A stretch of DNA of 26,540 nucleotides, taken from NCBI GenBank assembly GCA_018382295.1, contig JAGZQF010000021.1:1-26540 (forward strand), given 5' to 3'. The notes beneath the pieces are model-generated. The model was given only the letters and a program-made list of their open reading frames with translations. It did not search any database and was not told the DNA's origin. This DNA is from Collinsella sp. Its GTDB lineage: Bacteria > Actinomycetota > Coriobacteriia > Coriobacteriales > Coriobacteriaceae. This document shows, in pieces, positions 1 to 7,364 of this stretch. Both the position numbers and the translations under genes were made by a program. Position 1 is the stretch's first letter. The number at the start of each line of letters is the position of its first letter.

Positions 1-2
1 TG

Positions 3-56
3 CCGTTCGAGATGAGGGTCAAGATGCCGGCGCCCGACGGGGAGACGGCGAGTTAG
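3..56 (+). CDS. C-terminal end of an unidentified gene (partial)
   Basis: An open frame enters from the left edge and ends at a TAG at 54-56. The visible residues are PFEMRVKMPAPDGETAS. No family can be named from 17 residues. It is listed because the frame is open to the edge, the composition resembles the neighbouring genes, and about 100 bases of non-coding sequence follow before coaX. It could also be chance, since a 54-base open frame is not significant in GC-rich DNA. Confidence 0.35.
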   Translation, partial: PFEMRVKMPAPDGETAS

Positions 57-97
57 CCGGCAGGTCGGCATGTCAATCCTGGTCTAACAGAGCCTTT

Positions 98-118
98 TTA
101 AATCCCCGTCCCAGAATA
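98..118 (-). repeat. GGGACGGGGA-type intergenic word
   Basis: On the minus strand this stretch reads ATTCTGGGACGGGGATTTAA. The GGGACGGGGA core recurs in the window as GGGGACGGGG at 10575-10584 and GGGACGGGGAC at 16458-16468, always outside genes. No clear paired stem surrounds this copy. Membership of a dispersed repeat family is inference. Confidence 0.35.
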
Positions 119-161
119 ATCATCGGGATATACTGCTGGGCAGACGAAAGGAGCGTCGACG

Positions 162-1013
162 ATGCTTAATGGGTGCACATATATATTGACGGTCGACGTG
201 GGCAACACGTTTATTCGCTTTGGCCTGTTTGCAGAGGATTCGGCCGCGGCGCAGGAATGTCCGCTTGCGACGTGCGAGATCACCACGCCGTCGAGCATCA
301 CAGCAGACGAGGCGCGCATGCGTCTCGTGCAGGTCATGGGCGCGCTTGCGGCCGATGCGGGCATGCCGGGTGCGCTTGTGCCCGCGGCTGCTGTGCTGAG
401 CTGCGTGGTGCCGGCGCTCGAGCGCTCGTGGAAAGCGGCGCTTTCCCGCACCTGCACGGGGCGCGTGCTCACCGTGGGGCCGGGCCTTAAGACCGGCATG
501 CCCGTACACTACGACGATCCGGCCGAGATCGGCCCCGACCGCATCGCCGATGCCGTGGCGGCCCGCGCCGTCTACGGCTCGCCGTGCATTGTGATCGACC
601 TAGGCACCACAACCAATATCGAGGTCATCGACGCGCGTGGCACCTTTGTCGGCGGCGTTATCGCGCCGGGCCTGGCCCTCGGTGCCCGCTCGCTTTCGGC
701 GGCAGCAGCGCGCCTGCCCCAGGTTGAGCCCTCGGCGCCGACACACGTCATCGGCCGCAACACGCGCGAGGCCATGCGCTCGGGTGTGGTTTTGGGCGAG
801 GTGGCGCGCATCGACGGCATGCTCGACATGGTGCTTGCCGAGATGCGTGCGACCAAGGCCGCGGAGGAGGGCGATGTGCCCATCGTCATTACCGGCGACG
901 ATGCCGAGGCACTTGCGGCCCTTGTCGGCCATAGCCTGACGGTCGATGACGCGTTGACGCTGCGGGGCCTCGCCGAGCTCTACCACATCAACCAAAAGCC
1001 CCGCCGCGCGTAG
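162..1013 (+). CDS. coaX: Type III pantothenate kinase
   Basis: Cytosolic enzyme that phosphorylates pantothenate with ATP, the first step of coenzyme A synthesis. The 283 residues carry the ASKHA-fold signatures of CoaX in order: VDVGNT at 11-16 (phosphate loop with Asp12), GPDRIADA at 124-131 (the GADR-like motif with catalytic Asp126), IDLGTTT at 145-151, and GGVIAPG at 164-170, followed by LPQVE and IGRNTREAM-SG. Length is slightly above the usual 255-260, partly from a short N-terminal extension. The ATG at 162 is preceded by AAAGGAG at about 147-153. The motif normally read as GTATTFD is GTTTNIEV here, a mild departure. Type III kinases are insensitive to CoA feedback as a family. Confidence 0.95.
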   Translation: MLNGCTYILTVDVGNTFIRFGLFAEDSAAAQECPLATCEITTPSSITADEARMRLVQVMGALAADAGMPGALVPAAAVLSCVVPALERSWKAALSRTCTGRVLTVGPGLKTGMPVHYDDPAEIGPDRIADAVAARAVYGSPCIVIDLGTTTNIEVIDARGTFVGGVIAPGLALGARSLSAAAARLPQVEPSAPTHVIGRNTREAMRSGVVLGEVARIDGMLDMVLAEMRATKAAEEGDVPIVITGDDAEALAALVGHSLTVDDALTLRGLAELYHINQKPRRA

Positions 1014-1053
1014 CGATGGGGGCAATGGGACAAAAACGTCTCCACCTTCCACC

Positions 1054-1062
1054 TGCTACAAT
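1054..1062 (+). promoter_or_regulatory. Candidate extended -10 promoter for the dCMP deaminase gene
   Basis: TGCTACAAT at 1054-1062 matches an extended -10 (TGn plus TACAAT), 35 bases before the chosen start codon. No good -35 is visible, which extended -10 promoters tolerate. Its position just after the coaX stop suggests that the deaminase has its own promoter. Confidence 0.4.
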
Positions 1063-1096
1063 GGGTCAAACTATTGCGATTTCGGAGGTGTCTGCC

Positions 1097-1621
1097 ATGT
1101 CGGACGATCTTCATCAAACCGCGTCGGGCAAGCGCCGCGACGTTATTAGCTGGGATGAGTTCTTTATGAGCGTGGCCATCGCCGCGCAGCGCCGCAGTAA
1201 GGACCCCAACACGCAGGTGGGCGCGTGCATCGCCAACACCAACCACCGCATCCTTTCGGTGGGCTACAACGGTACGCCCTCGGCGCTCAACGACGACTTT
1301 TTCCCGTGGGGCACGAGCGATGACCCGTTGCAGGACAAGCACAACTACGTGGTCCATGCCGAGGCCAACGCCGTACTCAACTACCGCGGCTCGCTCAAAG
1401 ACCTTGAGGGTTCCACGGTCTACGTCACGCTGTTCCCGTGCCACGACTGCGCCAAGATCCTGGCACAGGTGGGTGTGGGCGAGGTCGTCTACCTGGACAA
1501 TAAGTATGCCGACACCGATGACGGCCGTATCAGCCGCCGCATTCTCGACTCCTGCGGCATCAGCTACCGCCAGGTCATCGTCGATGTCCAGATTGGTACC
1601 GGGGGACAAGCTCAGCAGTAG
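1097..1621 (+). CDS. dCMP/CMP deaminase family protein (ComEB-like)
   Basis: Zinc-dependent cytidylate deaminase; the family converts dCMP to dUMP for thymidylate synthesis. Zinc site and catalytic Glu are visible: HAEANAV at 87-93 (His87, Glu89) and PCHDC at 114-118 (Cys115, Cys118). The substrate-loop motif GYNGTP is at 56-61. I chose the ATG at 1097, which gives 174 residues, because GGAGGTG lies at 1084-1090. The frame stays open upstream to 1016, but those residues look like untranslated DNA and contain the candidate promoter. The family's extra zinc-site and allosteric residues were not checked, so dCMP specificity is likely rather than proven. Confidence 0.9.
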   Translation: MSDDLHQTASGKRRDVISWDEFFMSVAIAAQRRSKDPNTQVGACIANTNHRILSVGYNGTPSALNDDFFPWGTSDDPLQDKHNYVVHAEANAVLNYRGSLKDLEGSTVYVTLFPCHDCAKILAQVGVGEVVYLDNKYADTDDGRISRRILDSCGISYRQVIVDVQIGTGGQAQQ

Positions 1622-1630
1622 CGCGTGCCA

Positions 1631-1644
1631 ACGCCAGCTGGCGT
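1631..1644. repeat. 14-base perfect palindrome after the deaminase gene
   Basis: ACGCCAGCTGGCGT is fully self-complementary, 9 bases after the stop codon. No T-run follows, so it is a weak terminator candidate. It could also be a protein-binding site. Nothing else is evident in the 170-base gap up to the next gene except a short GC hairpin (CGCGGG/CCCGCG) at 1754-1769. Confidence 0.35.
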
Positions 1645-1791
1645 CAAAACAGCCAAAAGAGCTCCGTCCCAAATTGACTACTCGTGAAAGTCGCGTCTGC
1701 GCGCATGGACGGCTCGTGAGCGGGTACATGGCTGTAGTAACATAGCTTCTGTCCGCGGGCGTGCCCGCGTTATTGTGAGAAAGGAGCCCCT

Positions 1792-2070
1792 GTGGCTGTT
1801 AACGAAGAGCTGCTTAAGAAGGTTCTTGAAGAGATTCGCCCCAACCTGCAGGCCGACGGCGGCGATATGGAGTATGTGGGCGTCGACGACGAGGGCGTTG
1901 TCAAGCTGGAGCTGCAGGGCGCCTGCGCCGGCTGCCCCATGAGCTCGCTAACCCTTTCCATGGGTATCGAGCGTATCCTGAAGGAGCATGTGCCCGGCGT
2001 TACCCGCGTTGAGCAGGTCAATGCTTCCGGCGAGGCCGGGGACCTGTACGACGAGTACGCGCCGTTTTAA
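1792..2070 (+). CDS. NifU-like Fe-S cluster scaffold, C-terminal domain type
   Basis: Small soluble protein of 92 residues made only of the NifU C-terminal domain, which carries or transfers Fe-S clusters to target proteins. The cluster-binding CAGC motif (Cys45, Cys48) sits in GACAGCPMSS, and the N-terminal VLEEIRPNLQADGGD is characteristic of the family. It starts at a GTG at 1792 with AAGGAG at 1781-1786. No isc or suf genes are adjacent in this window, so its partners are unknown. Confidence 0.93.
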   Translation: MAVNEELLKKVLEEIRPNLQADGGDMEYVGVDDEGVVKLELQGACAGCPMSSLTLSMGIERILKEHVPGVTRVEQVNASGEAGDLYDEYAPF

Positions 2071-2081
2071 GATGCGAAAGC

Positions 2082-2155
2082 TGCGGACGGTGCGCTCCGC
2101 ATAGACGTTACGCCCAGATATGCGGCTGCGAGCGCAAGGCCCGCGGCCGCATTTG
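2082..2155. terminator. Two GC hairpins between nifU-like gene and lgt
   Basis: TGCGGA/TCCGCA pair around 2082-2101. ATGCGGC/GCCGCAT pair between about 2119 and 2152, followed by TTTGT. The second resembles a weak intrinsic terminator with a poor U-tract. It lies about 25 bases before the lgt start, so it could instead affect lgt translation. Confidence 0.35.
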
Positions 2156-2179
2156 TATGTAGGGAGCAGGGGGATCGAT

Positions 2180-3001
2180 ATGCTCAACGACCTCTACCAT
2201 ATGCTTGACCCCGTTGCGATCTCGGCGGGATCCATCACGATCTACTGGTACGGTCTGGCCTATGTGGTCGGCGCCCTGCTCACGGCGGTCGTTATGTACC
2301 GCACGCAGCGTCGTTGGGGCTTCGACATCACGATCGATGACCTGACGAGCATCGTGGTCGGCGCGGTCTTTGGCCTTATCATCGGCGCGCGCCTGTTTTA
2401 CGTTGTCTTTTACGGCGATGGCTACTATTGGACCCACCCGCTCGAGATCTTTGCCACCAACGAGGGCGGCATGAGCTTCCACGGCGGCCTGGTGGGCGGC
2501 ATCTTGGGCGGCATCATCGTGTGCCGCATGTATAAGCTCGACGCCTGGACTATCGCCGACCTTGCCGTGATCGGTGCTCCGCTGGCGCTGTGCCTGGGAC
2601 GTTGCGCCAATTTCGTCAACGGCGAGCTGTGGGGCAAACCGACCGATCTGCCTTGGGGCGTGGTCTTCGGTGGCACCGCGGGCGATGTGCCGCGCCATCC
2701 CTCCCAGCTCTATGAGGCGTTTCTTGAGGGCATCGTGCTCTTTTGCATCCTGCAGGTACTCAGCCGCAAAAAGCCGCCGCTGCCCCAGGGTACGTTTATG
2801 GGCGTGTTCGTGATGGGGTACGGCATCGTCCGCTTTCTCGTTGAGTTCGTGCGCGTGCCCGATGCCCAGTTGGGCTATCTGCTGGGCGGCGTCATCACCA
2901 TGGGTCAGCTGCTGAGCCTGCCGCTCGTGATCGCCGGCCTGGCGCTCATCATCTTCGCCCGTCGCCGCAACCAGCCCCAGCGCGTCTACCTGGACGCCTA
3001 A
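2180..3001 (+). CDS. lgt: Prolipoprotein diacylglyceryl transferase
   Basis: Integral inner-membrane enzyme that moves diacylglycerol from phosphatidylglycerol to the lipobox cysteine of prelipoproteins, the first step of lipoprotein maturation. The 273 residues show the family pattern: YWYGLAYVVG near the start, SFHGG at 99-103 (the essential His region), the Lgt signature GRCANFVNGELWG at 140-152 (conserved Arg141, Asn144, Glu149), then RHPSQLYEA at 172-180, with about seven hydrophobic segments. I chose the ATG at 2180, preceded by AGGGAGCAGGGGG. The longer frame from 2120 reads through the hairpin region and adds a non-membrane, Arg-rich leader unlike the family. Confidence 0.97.
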   Translation: MLNDLYHMLDPVAISAGSITIYWYGLAYVVGALLTAVVMYRTQRRWGFDITIDDLTSIVVGAVFGLIIGARLFYVVFYGDGYYWTHPLEIFATNEGGMSFHGGLVGGILGGIIVCRMYKLDAWTIADLAVIGAPLALCLGRCANFVNGELWGKPTDLPWGVVFGGTAGDVPRHPSQLYEAFLEGIVLFCILQVLSRKKPPLPQGTFMGVFVMGYGIVRFLVEFVRVPDAQLGYLLGGVITMGQLLSLPLVIAGLALIIFARRRNQPQRVYLDA

Positions 3002-3002
3002 C

Positions 3003-3045
3003 CAAGACCACCACAAAGGGGACAGGCACTTTTGTGGTGGTCTTG
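3003..3045. repeat. Hairpin with GGGGACAGGCAC loop, after lgt
   Basis: A perfect 15-base inverted repeat (CAAGACCACCACAAA at 3003-3017, its complement at 3031-3045) with the 13-base loop GGGGACAGGCACT. It starts 1 base after the lgt stop. It lacks a T-run on the plus strand, but a stem this stable could still affect transcript ends. The same loop word in an unrelated stem appears at 5268-5299, and a weaker version at 7885-7909. That pattern marks a dispersed element rather than an ordinary terminator. Confidence 0.75.
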
Positions 3046-3082
3046 CCGAGTTTGATAGGTTTTCTAGAAAGGCTTTCGGACT

Positions 3083-5266
3083 GTGAAGGATTCCGACCTC
3101 TCCACAACGGCTGCGCGCGACGCTGCCCGCATCGTCTGGTTTAAGCGCTATCCCGCCAAACAGACGCTCATCGCATTTTTGCTCGCGCTGTTGGCGACCA
3201 CGGCGTTTTCCATCGATCCCGCCCCGGTGTCGAGCAATGCAGTCTTGGCGATTGACCCCAAAGCCTCGGGCATGCTGTACGTGTGCTACGAGGTGCTCCT
3301 CTCGTTTGCCGGTCATACCGACGCGGTCATGCTGCTTGCGCTTGCCTGCCTGCTCACGCTGCCGTTTCGCTACGTATTCTTTGGCCGCGGCGACGCTTGG
3401 CGTCCCTCGGTGATCCTTCCGTCGCTGTTCTTTGCCGTCTGCATGGTGTTTGGCCGCAGCTACGACCTCACCGATTCGGCCGAGATCGTGCTCGGCGACA
3501 AGGCCCGCATCATCTGCGCCTGGATTGGCGGCGCGGGCTGGATGCTCTTGGCGGTCGTTGCCTTCTACCTTGCCTTTGAGTGTCTAGATTGGCTAAGCTC
3601 TCGGCGCATTCCGTTTTCTGAAGCGCATTTTGGCCGCGTATGGCGTGTGGCTCACGCCGTGCTCTCGGTCCATCCCTTTGCCGGGCCCTTCCTGGTGCTT
3701 ATGATCGCCTGGGCGCCCACGCTCGTCGCTTCGCTGCCCGGCCTTTTTATGGGAGATACGGGTGCGCAGATTCGCCAGTGGTTCAACTACCCCAACGGCA
3801 CGAGTGACTACTTGCGTCTGCTCAATCCCAATGTGTTGCTCAACGGACATCACCCCGTGGTGCATACGGCTATCATCGGTTCGTGCGTCCAGTTGGGGCT
3901 TTCACTGTTTAACAGCGCCAACGCAGGTCTTGCCATCTACACCTGCGCTCAGTTCGTCATTACGGCCGCCTGCATGGCCTATTCCATCTCGTCGCTGCGC
4001 AAGCTGGGCGTGAGCCTGCCGGTCCGCGGCGTAATCTTGCTGTTCTTTGTGTTTATGCCCATGTTCTCCAACTACGCGGCCCTGCTTACCAAAGATGTGC
4101 TGTTTGCCGACGCGTTTTTGGTGCTGTTGGTGCAGACCGTGAAGCTCGTGGCATGCGGCCTGCCCCGTCGCGATGCCAATGCCGAGCGTGCGGGCGAACA
4201 GAGGCCCGTGCTCTTTGCGCGCCATGATTGGCTGCTGCTCGCTCTGGGCGCCATGGGTTCCACGTTTCTGCGCAACGGCGGCCTGGTGTTTCCCCTGGCG
4301 GCATGCGTAATCGCGGCGGCGTTTTGCGCATGGGACGCACATGTGGCTCGCCGTGCGGCCAAGCAGGCTGGTGCTGCGCCATCGTGCGCCATCCCGCGTT
4401 TCCGCTGGGTGGGAGTTCTTGCGGTGCTTGCACTCTGCCTTGCCTCTAATATGTACTTCACCAAGGTCTTTATGCCGGCGCACGATATCACGCCTGGTTC
4501 CAAGCGCGAAATCCTCTCGATTCCGTTCCAGCAGACGGCTCGTTTCGTCCAAAAGCACGACGGCCTCAACTCGGGCGTCAACCCCACGGTTAAGGAGGAC
4601 GGCACCATCGTGGAGGCTCCTTGCGACGGCTTGGTGACCGACGAAGAGCGTGCCGTGATCGACCGTGTGCTCAAGTACGAGAACCTGGGCCGCCGTTACA
4701 ACCCGGATAAGTCGGACGCCGTTAAAAATTGCTTTAACGAGTATGCCTCGCAGGAGGACATCAAGGCCTATTTTGAGGTGTGGGCCCAGATGTTCAAAAA
4801 GGATCCCGAGTGCTATATCTCGGCGCTCATCAATAACTACTACGGCTACTTTTATCCGAGCGCCCGCGATGCGTGGGTCTACAGCACGGCGCGCAGTGCC
4901 GAGATCATGGCAAAGCCCGATAACCTCAAGTACTTCGACTTCCATCCGGTCGATAGCAAGGTTGTACGCTGGTGCGACCACCTGATCAACCTGTATCGCG
5001 TGGCGGTGCAGCGCATCCCGTTTATCTCGCTCACCATGAGCTCGGCCACCTATGTGTGGATCATGATCGCCGTGGTGGTCTATCTGCTACGTCGTCATTC
5101 GTGGCGCGGGCTGGCCATTTGGGTGCCGCTGCTGGGCGTGCTCGCCGTGTGCCTGATCGGTCCCTGCAACGGCTCGACCTACATGCGCTACCTGTATCCG
5201 GTCATCGCCTGCATGCCCTTTGCCATTGGCGCCACCATCACCCGCAGCGACCTCCTCTGGTCCTAA
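3083..5266 (+). CDS. Large polytopic membrane protein, DUF6020-like (probable GT-C-type glycosyltransferase fold)
   Basis: A 727-residue membrane protein with about a dozen hydrophobic segments and one large soluble loop or domain (roughly residues 455-640) before the last two or three helices. It resembles DUF6020-family proteins, which have the architecture of polyprenyl-phosphate-dependent GT-C glycosyltransferases. Family-like elements are FMGDTGAQ near 222-229 (an acidic residue in the first large outer loop), NGHHPVVH at 254-261, LTKDVLF at 335-341, and IPFQQTARFV plus YNPDKSDAVK in the soluble region. The start is a GTG at 3083 with AAAGG about 10 bases upstream. Catalysis, donor and acceptor are unknown. 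An envelope polysaccharide or lipid-linked sugar role is inference from fold only. Confidence 0.7.
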   Translation: MKDSDLSTTAARDAARIVWFKRYPAKQTLIAFLLALLATTAFSIDPAPVSSNAVLAIDPKASGMLYVCYEVLLSFAGHTDAVMLLALACLLTLPFRYVFFGRGDAWRPSVILPSLFFAVCMVFGRSYDLTDSAEIVLGDKARIICAWIGGAGWMLLAVVAFYLAFECLDWLSSRRIPFSEAHFGRVWRVAHAVLSVHPFAGPFLVLMIAWAPTLVASLPGLFMGDTGAQIRQWFNYPNGTSDYLRLLNPNVLLNGHHPVVHTAIIGSCVQLGLSLFNSANAGLAIYTCAQFVITAACMAYSISSLRKLGVSLPVRGVILLFFVFMPMFSNYAALLTKDVLFADAFLVLLVQTVKLVACGLPRRDANAERAGEQRPVLFARHDWLLLALGAMGSTFLRNGGLVFPLAACVIAAAFCAWDAHVARRAAKQAGAAPSCAIPRFRWVGVLAVLALCLASNMYFTKVFMPAHDITPGSKREILSIPFQQTARFVQKHDGLNSGVNPTVKEDGTIVEAPCDGLVTDEERAVIDRVLKYENLGRRYNPDKSDAVKNCFNEYASQEDIKAYFEVWAQMFKKDPECYISALINNYYGYFYPSARDAWVYSTARSAEIMAKPDNLKYFDFHPVDSKVVRWCDHLINLYRVAVQRIPFISLTMSSATYVWIMIAVVVYLLRRHSWRGLAIWVPLLGVLAVCLIGPCNGSTYMRYLYPVIACMPFAIGATITRSDLLWS

Positions 5267-5267
5267 T

Positions 5268-5299
5268 TTGGTGCAAAGGGGACAGGTTACTTTGCACTA
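5268..5299. repeat. Hairpin with GGGGACAGG loop, after the DUF6020-like gene
   Basis: GTGCAAAG at 5271-5278 pairs with CTTTGCAC at 5290-5297, and flanking TT/AA bases add two more pairs around one mismatch. The loop contains GGGACAGGTTA. It begins directly after the stop codon, as the copy at 3003-3045 does after lgt. The loop word is kept while the stem sequence differs. Confidence 0.7.
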
Positions 5300-5431
5300 A
5301 GGGGCCGCATCATCACGACGCCTTCATTTTGGGGTTTATCTCGCAGGCCAGTAGGTATATCATAACGACGTTTGTTTATATTGCCCGAGCATCTGCGCTG
5401 GGCTTTAGGTCGAAACCGATAGGAGACACGT

Positions 5432-6238
5432 ATGTCCGGACACTCTAAGTGGGCCACAACCAAGCATCGTAAGGGCGCGCAGGACGCCAAGCGTTCCGCC
5501 CTCTTCTCCAAGCTGAGCCGCAACATCACCGTTGCTGCCCGTCTCGGCGGCGACCCGCTGCCCGAGAACAACGCCAGCCTCGCCGCTGCCGTTGCTAAGG
5601 CCAAGGCTCAGTCCATGCCCAAGGACAAGATCAAGTCCGCTATCGACAAGGCCTTCGGTTCGGGTGCCGATGCCGCCGTCTACGAGAACATCGTGTACGA
5701 GGGCTACGGTCCCGCCGGTGTCGCCGTCTACGTTGACTGCCTGACCGACAACCGCAACCGTACCGCCGCCGATGTTCGTTCCGCCTTCTCCCACGCTGGT
5801 GGTAACCTGGGCACCTCGGGCTCCGTCGCCTTCCAGTTTGAGCGCAAGGGCCAGATCGTCGTCGCCAAGGAGATTCTGGACGAGAACGCCAAGAAGGAGA
5901 CCATGATCGCCAACGGTGCTGCCGGTGACGAGGATGAGTTCATGATGGCCATCGCCGAGGCCGGTGGCGAGGACTACGAGGACGCCGGCGAGGAGTGGAT
6001 CGTCTGGACTACTGCCAACGAGGTCATGGCTGTCTCCAAGGCGCTCGAGGAGCAGGGCGTCCAGGTCAAGGGTTCCGAGACCACCATGGTCCCGACTACC
6101 CCGACCGAGGTCTCCGGCGCCGACGCCAAGAAGGTTCAGCGCCTCATCGACCGTCTCGAGGAGCTCGACGACGTCCAGGACGTCTACAGCACCATGGACA
6201 TGACCGACGAGGTCATCGCTGCCCTCGAGGAGGAGTAG
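5432..6238 (+). CDS. yebC: YebC/PmpR-family protein
   Basis: Cytosolic protein of 268 residues. The family was long annotated as a transcriptional regulator, and some members have more recently been linked to relief of ribosome stalling at proline stretches. The N-terminus MSGHSKWATTKHRKGAQDAK is the hallmark, followed by LFSKLSRNITVAAR, MPKDKIKSAIDKA and YEGYGPAGVAV. It is about 20 residues longer than typical members (240-250). AGGAG lies just before the ATG at 5432. Codon use is strongly biased to C-ending codons like groEL in this window, which suggests high expression. No ruvC or ruvAB follows, unlike the common arrangement. Confidence 0.96.
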   Translation: MSGHSKWATTKHRKGAQDAKRSALFSKLSRNITVAARLGGDPLPENNASLAAAVAKAKAQSMPKDKIKSAIDKAFGSGADAAVYENIVYEGYGPAGVAVYVDCLTDNRNRTAADVRSAFSHAGGNLGTSGSVAFQFERKGQIVVAKEILDENAKKETMIANGAAGDEDEFMMAIAEAGGEDYEDAGEEWIVWTTANEVMAVSKALEEQGVQVKGSETTMVPTTPTEVSGADAKKVQRLIDRLEELDDVQDVYSTMDMTDEVIAALEEE

Positions 6239-6307
6239 CGCCCGCACGGGTTAAGCCGTGCATATCTGGGCATAATAAAGCGAGCATGCAAGCCTCGTGG
6301 AATAGAT

Positions 6308-6349
6308 GAGCCGGATCCGCGTGCGTATAGCACCGGACCCGGCTCTTTT
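6308..6349 (+). terminator. Intrinsic terminator after yebC
   Basis: GAGCCGGATCCG at 6308-6319 pairs with CGGACCCGGCTC at 6334-6345 (one mismatch). The stem continues with GTGC/GCAC around a GTATA loop and ends in TTTTA. The T-run merges into TATAAT at 6349-6354, which could serve as a -10 for the next gene, but no matching -35 is present. Confidence 0.8.
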
Positions 6350-6404
6350 ATAATGATGCGAACCGTTTTGCATTTCGAGAGCCGAGATTTGAAGGGAGCG
6401 CCAC

Positions 6405-6950
6405 GTGCGCGTACTCAAACGAGCCCTAGCGATCGTGTATCTTGCCGCCGCCATCGTGGCGCTGGGTACGCTTGTCTGCCAGTTTTGGGGGCCGTATACG
6501 TATCGCTTTATGCTGCTGATGCGCGACCCCATGCCGCGCATTGTCGTGACGGCATGCGGCGGAGTTGTGGCGATTGGCGTGCTGGTAAGCTTCTTCCGCC
6601 TGATGTTCGCCCGTCGCGAGCCGTCCTGCGTGCATCCGGCGGGGGAGCGCAATATCGAGGTCACGCTCGCGGCGCTTTCTTCGTGCGCCAGGGTTGCTGC
6701 CGAGCGCGACGACCGCGTGATGATCGAGCATGTCGAGGCCCGCGTCCAAGGCCCCGACGATTCGCACGTCCGTTTTAAGGTCGAGGCTATCGCGCTTGAC
6801 GATAAGGACGTGGCATCTCTGGCTACCGCGATGCAGCAGCGCATCGAGGAAGCTTGCGACACCATGCTCGGCACGCCGGGTACGACCACGCGCGTCCGTT
6901 TTTTGCCGTCCAAGACTACCGTCCAGACCGTGGAGGTTTCCGGTGAGTGA
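6405..6950 (+). CDS. amaP: AmaP-like alkaline shock membrane anchor protein
   Basis: Membrane protein of 181 residues. In Firmicutes AmaP anchors Asp23 at the membrane. The N-terminus has two hydrophobic segments (about 6-28 and 46-66) separated by a short loop, followed by a cytosolic domain whose NIEVTLAALSSCARVAAE and VRFKVEAIALDD stretches resemble the Asp23-related fold seen in AmaP proteins. It starts at a GTG at 6405 with AAGGGAG at 6392-6398. It is the first gene of a tight trio with the DUF2273 gene (8-base overlap) and asp23, the arrangement that supports the name. Sequence identity to known AmaP could not be measured. Confidence 0.75.
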   Translation: MRVLKRALAIVYLAAAIVALGTLVCQFWGPYTYRFMLLMRDPMPRIVVTACGGVVAIGVLVSFFRLMFARREPSCVHPAGERNIEVTLAALSSCARVAAERDDRVMIEHVEARVQGPDDSHVRFKVEAIALDDKDVASLATAMQQRIEEACDTMLGTPGTTTRVRFLPSKTTVQTVEVSGE

Positions 6951-7320
6951 TACCAATCAAGATAAGACCGCTCGTACGCCGCGCCTGACGATTGACCAGA
7001 GCGCCACGCCGGCGAGCGAACCTTTTGATTCCAAAGCAGAGGCAACCGAGTTACAAGACGCGGCAGCCGTGGATTTTGACGAGGCTATGGGTCTCATCAA
7101 GGGTACGGGCGCTGCCATCTGGAGCTATGCTGTGCGTCATCCCAACACCACGCTCGGTGCCGTCGCTGGCTTTATCCTCGCCGTGTTGGTGCTCACGCTC
7201 GGCCTGTGGGACACGCTCGTCATCGCATTCTTCGTGCTGATCGGCGCTGTGATCGGCCAAATTCGCGACGGCGAGAACGGGATCGTCAACTTCTTCGGCC
7301 GTCTGTTTAGCGGCCGCTAA
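6943..7320 (+). CDS. DUF2273-family small membrane protein
   Basis: A 125-residue protein with a polar N-terminal extension of about 55 residues, then the glycine-patterned hydrophobic hairpin typical of DUF2273: TTLGAVAGFILAVLV, GLWDTLVIAFFVLIGAVIG and QIRDGENGI (residues 69-115). The family is routinely found between amaP and asp23 and is thought to help place the Asp23 complex at the membrane; its exact role is unknown. I chose the GTG at 6943, which overlaps the amaP stop by 8 bases, because GGAGG sits at 6932-6936. The frame is open further upstream inside amaP, but that part is a shadow. Confidence 0.82.
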   Translation: MSDTNQDKTARTPRLTIDQSATPASEPFDSKAEATELQDAAAVDFDEAMGLIKGTGAAIWSYAVRHPNTTLGAVAGFILAVLVLTLGLWDTLVIAFFVLIGAVIGQIRDGENGIVNFFGRLFSGR

Positions 7321-7364
7321 TATGTATTCGACTGTCGCATCTGCGGCAGGCATAAGGAGGAACC

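Noticed and set aside
1674..1679. TTGACT as the -35 of the NifU-like gene
   Set aside because: No -10 sequence lies at a usable distance downstream.
2108..3316. 402-residue open frame on the minus strand over lgt
   Set aside because: It is antisense to lgt and spans intergenic hairpins. It has a His/Arg/Ala-rich composition with no domain and is typical of shadow frames in GC-rich genes.
3902..4981. 359-residue minus-strand frame within the DUF6020-like gene
   Set aside because: A complement of codons with GC-rich third positions; no ribosome site or recognisable motif.
6349..6354. Perfect TATAAT as the promoter of amaP
   Set aside because: It overlaps the yebC terminator U-run and has no -35 at 16-18 bases. 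It is noted only as a possibility.
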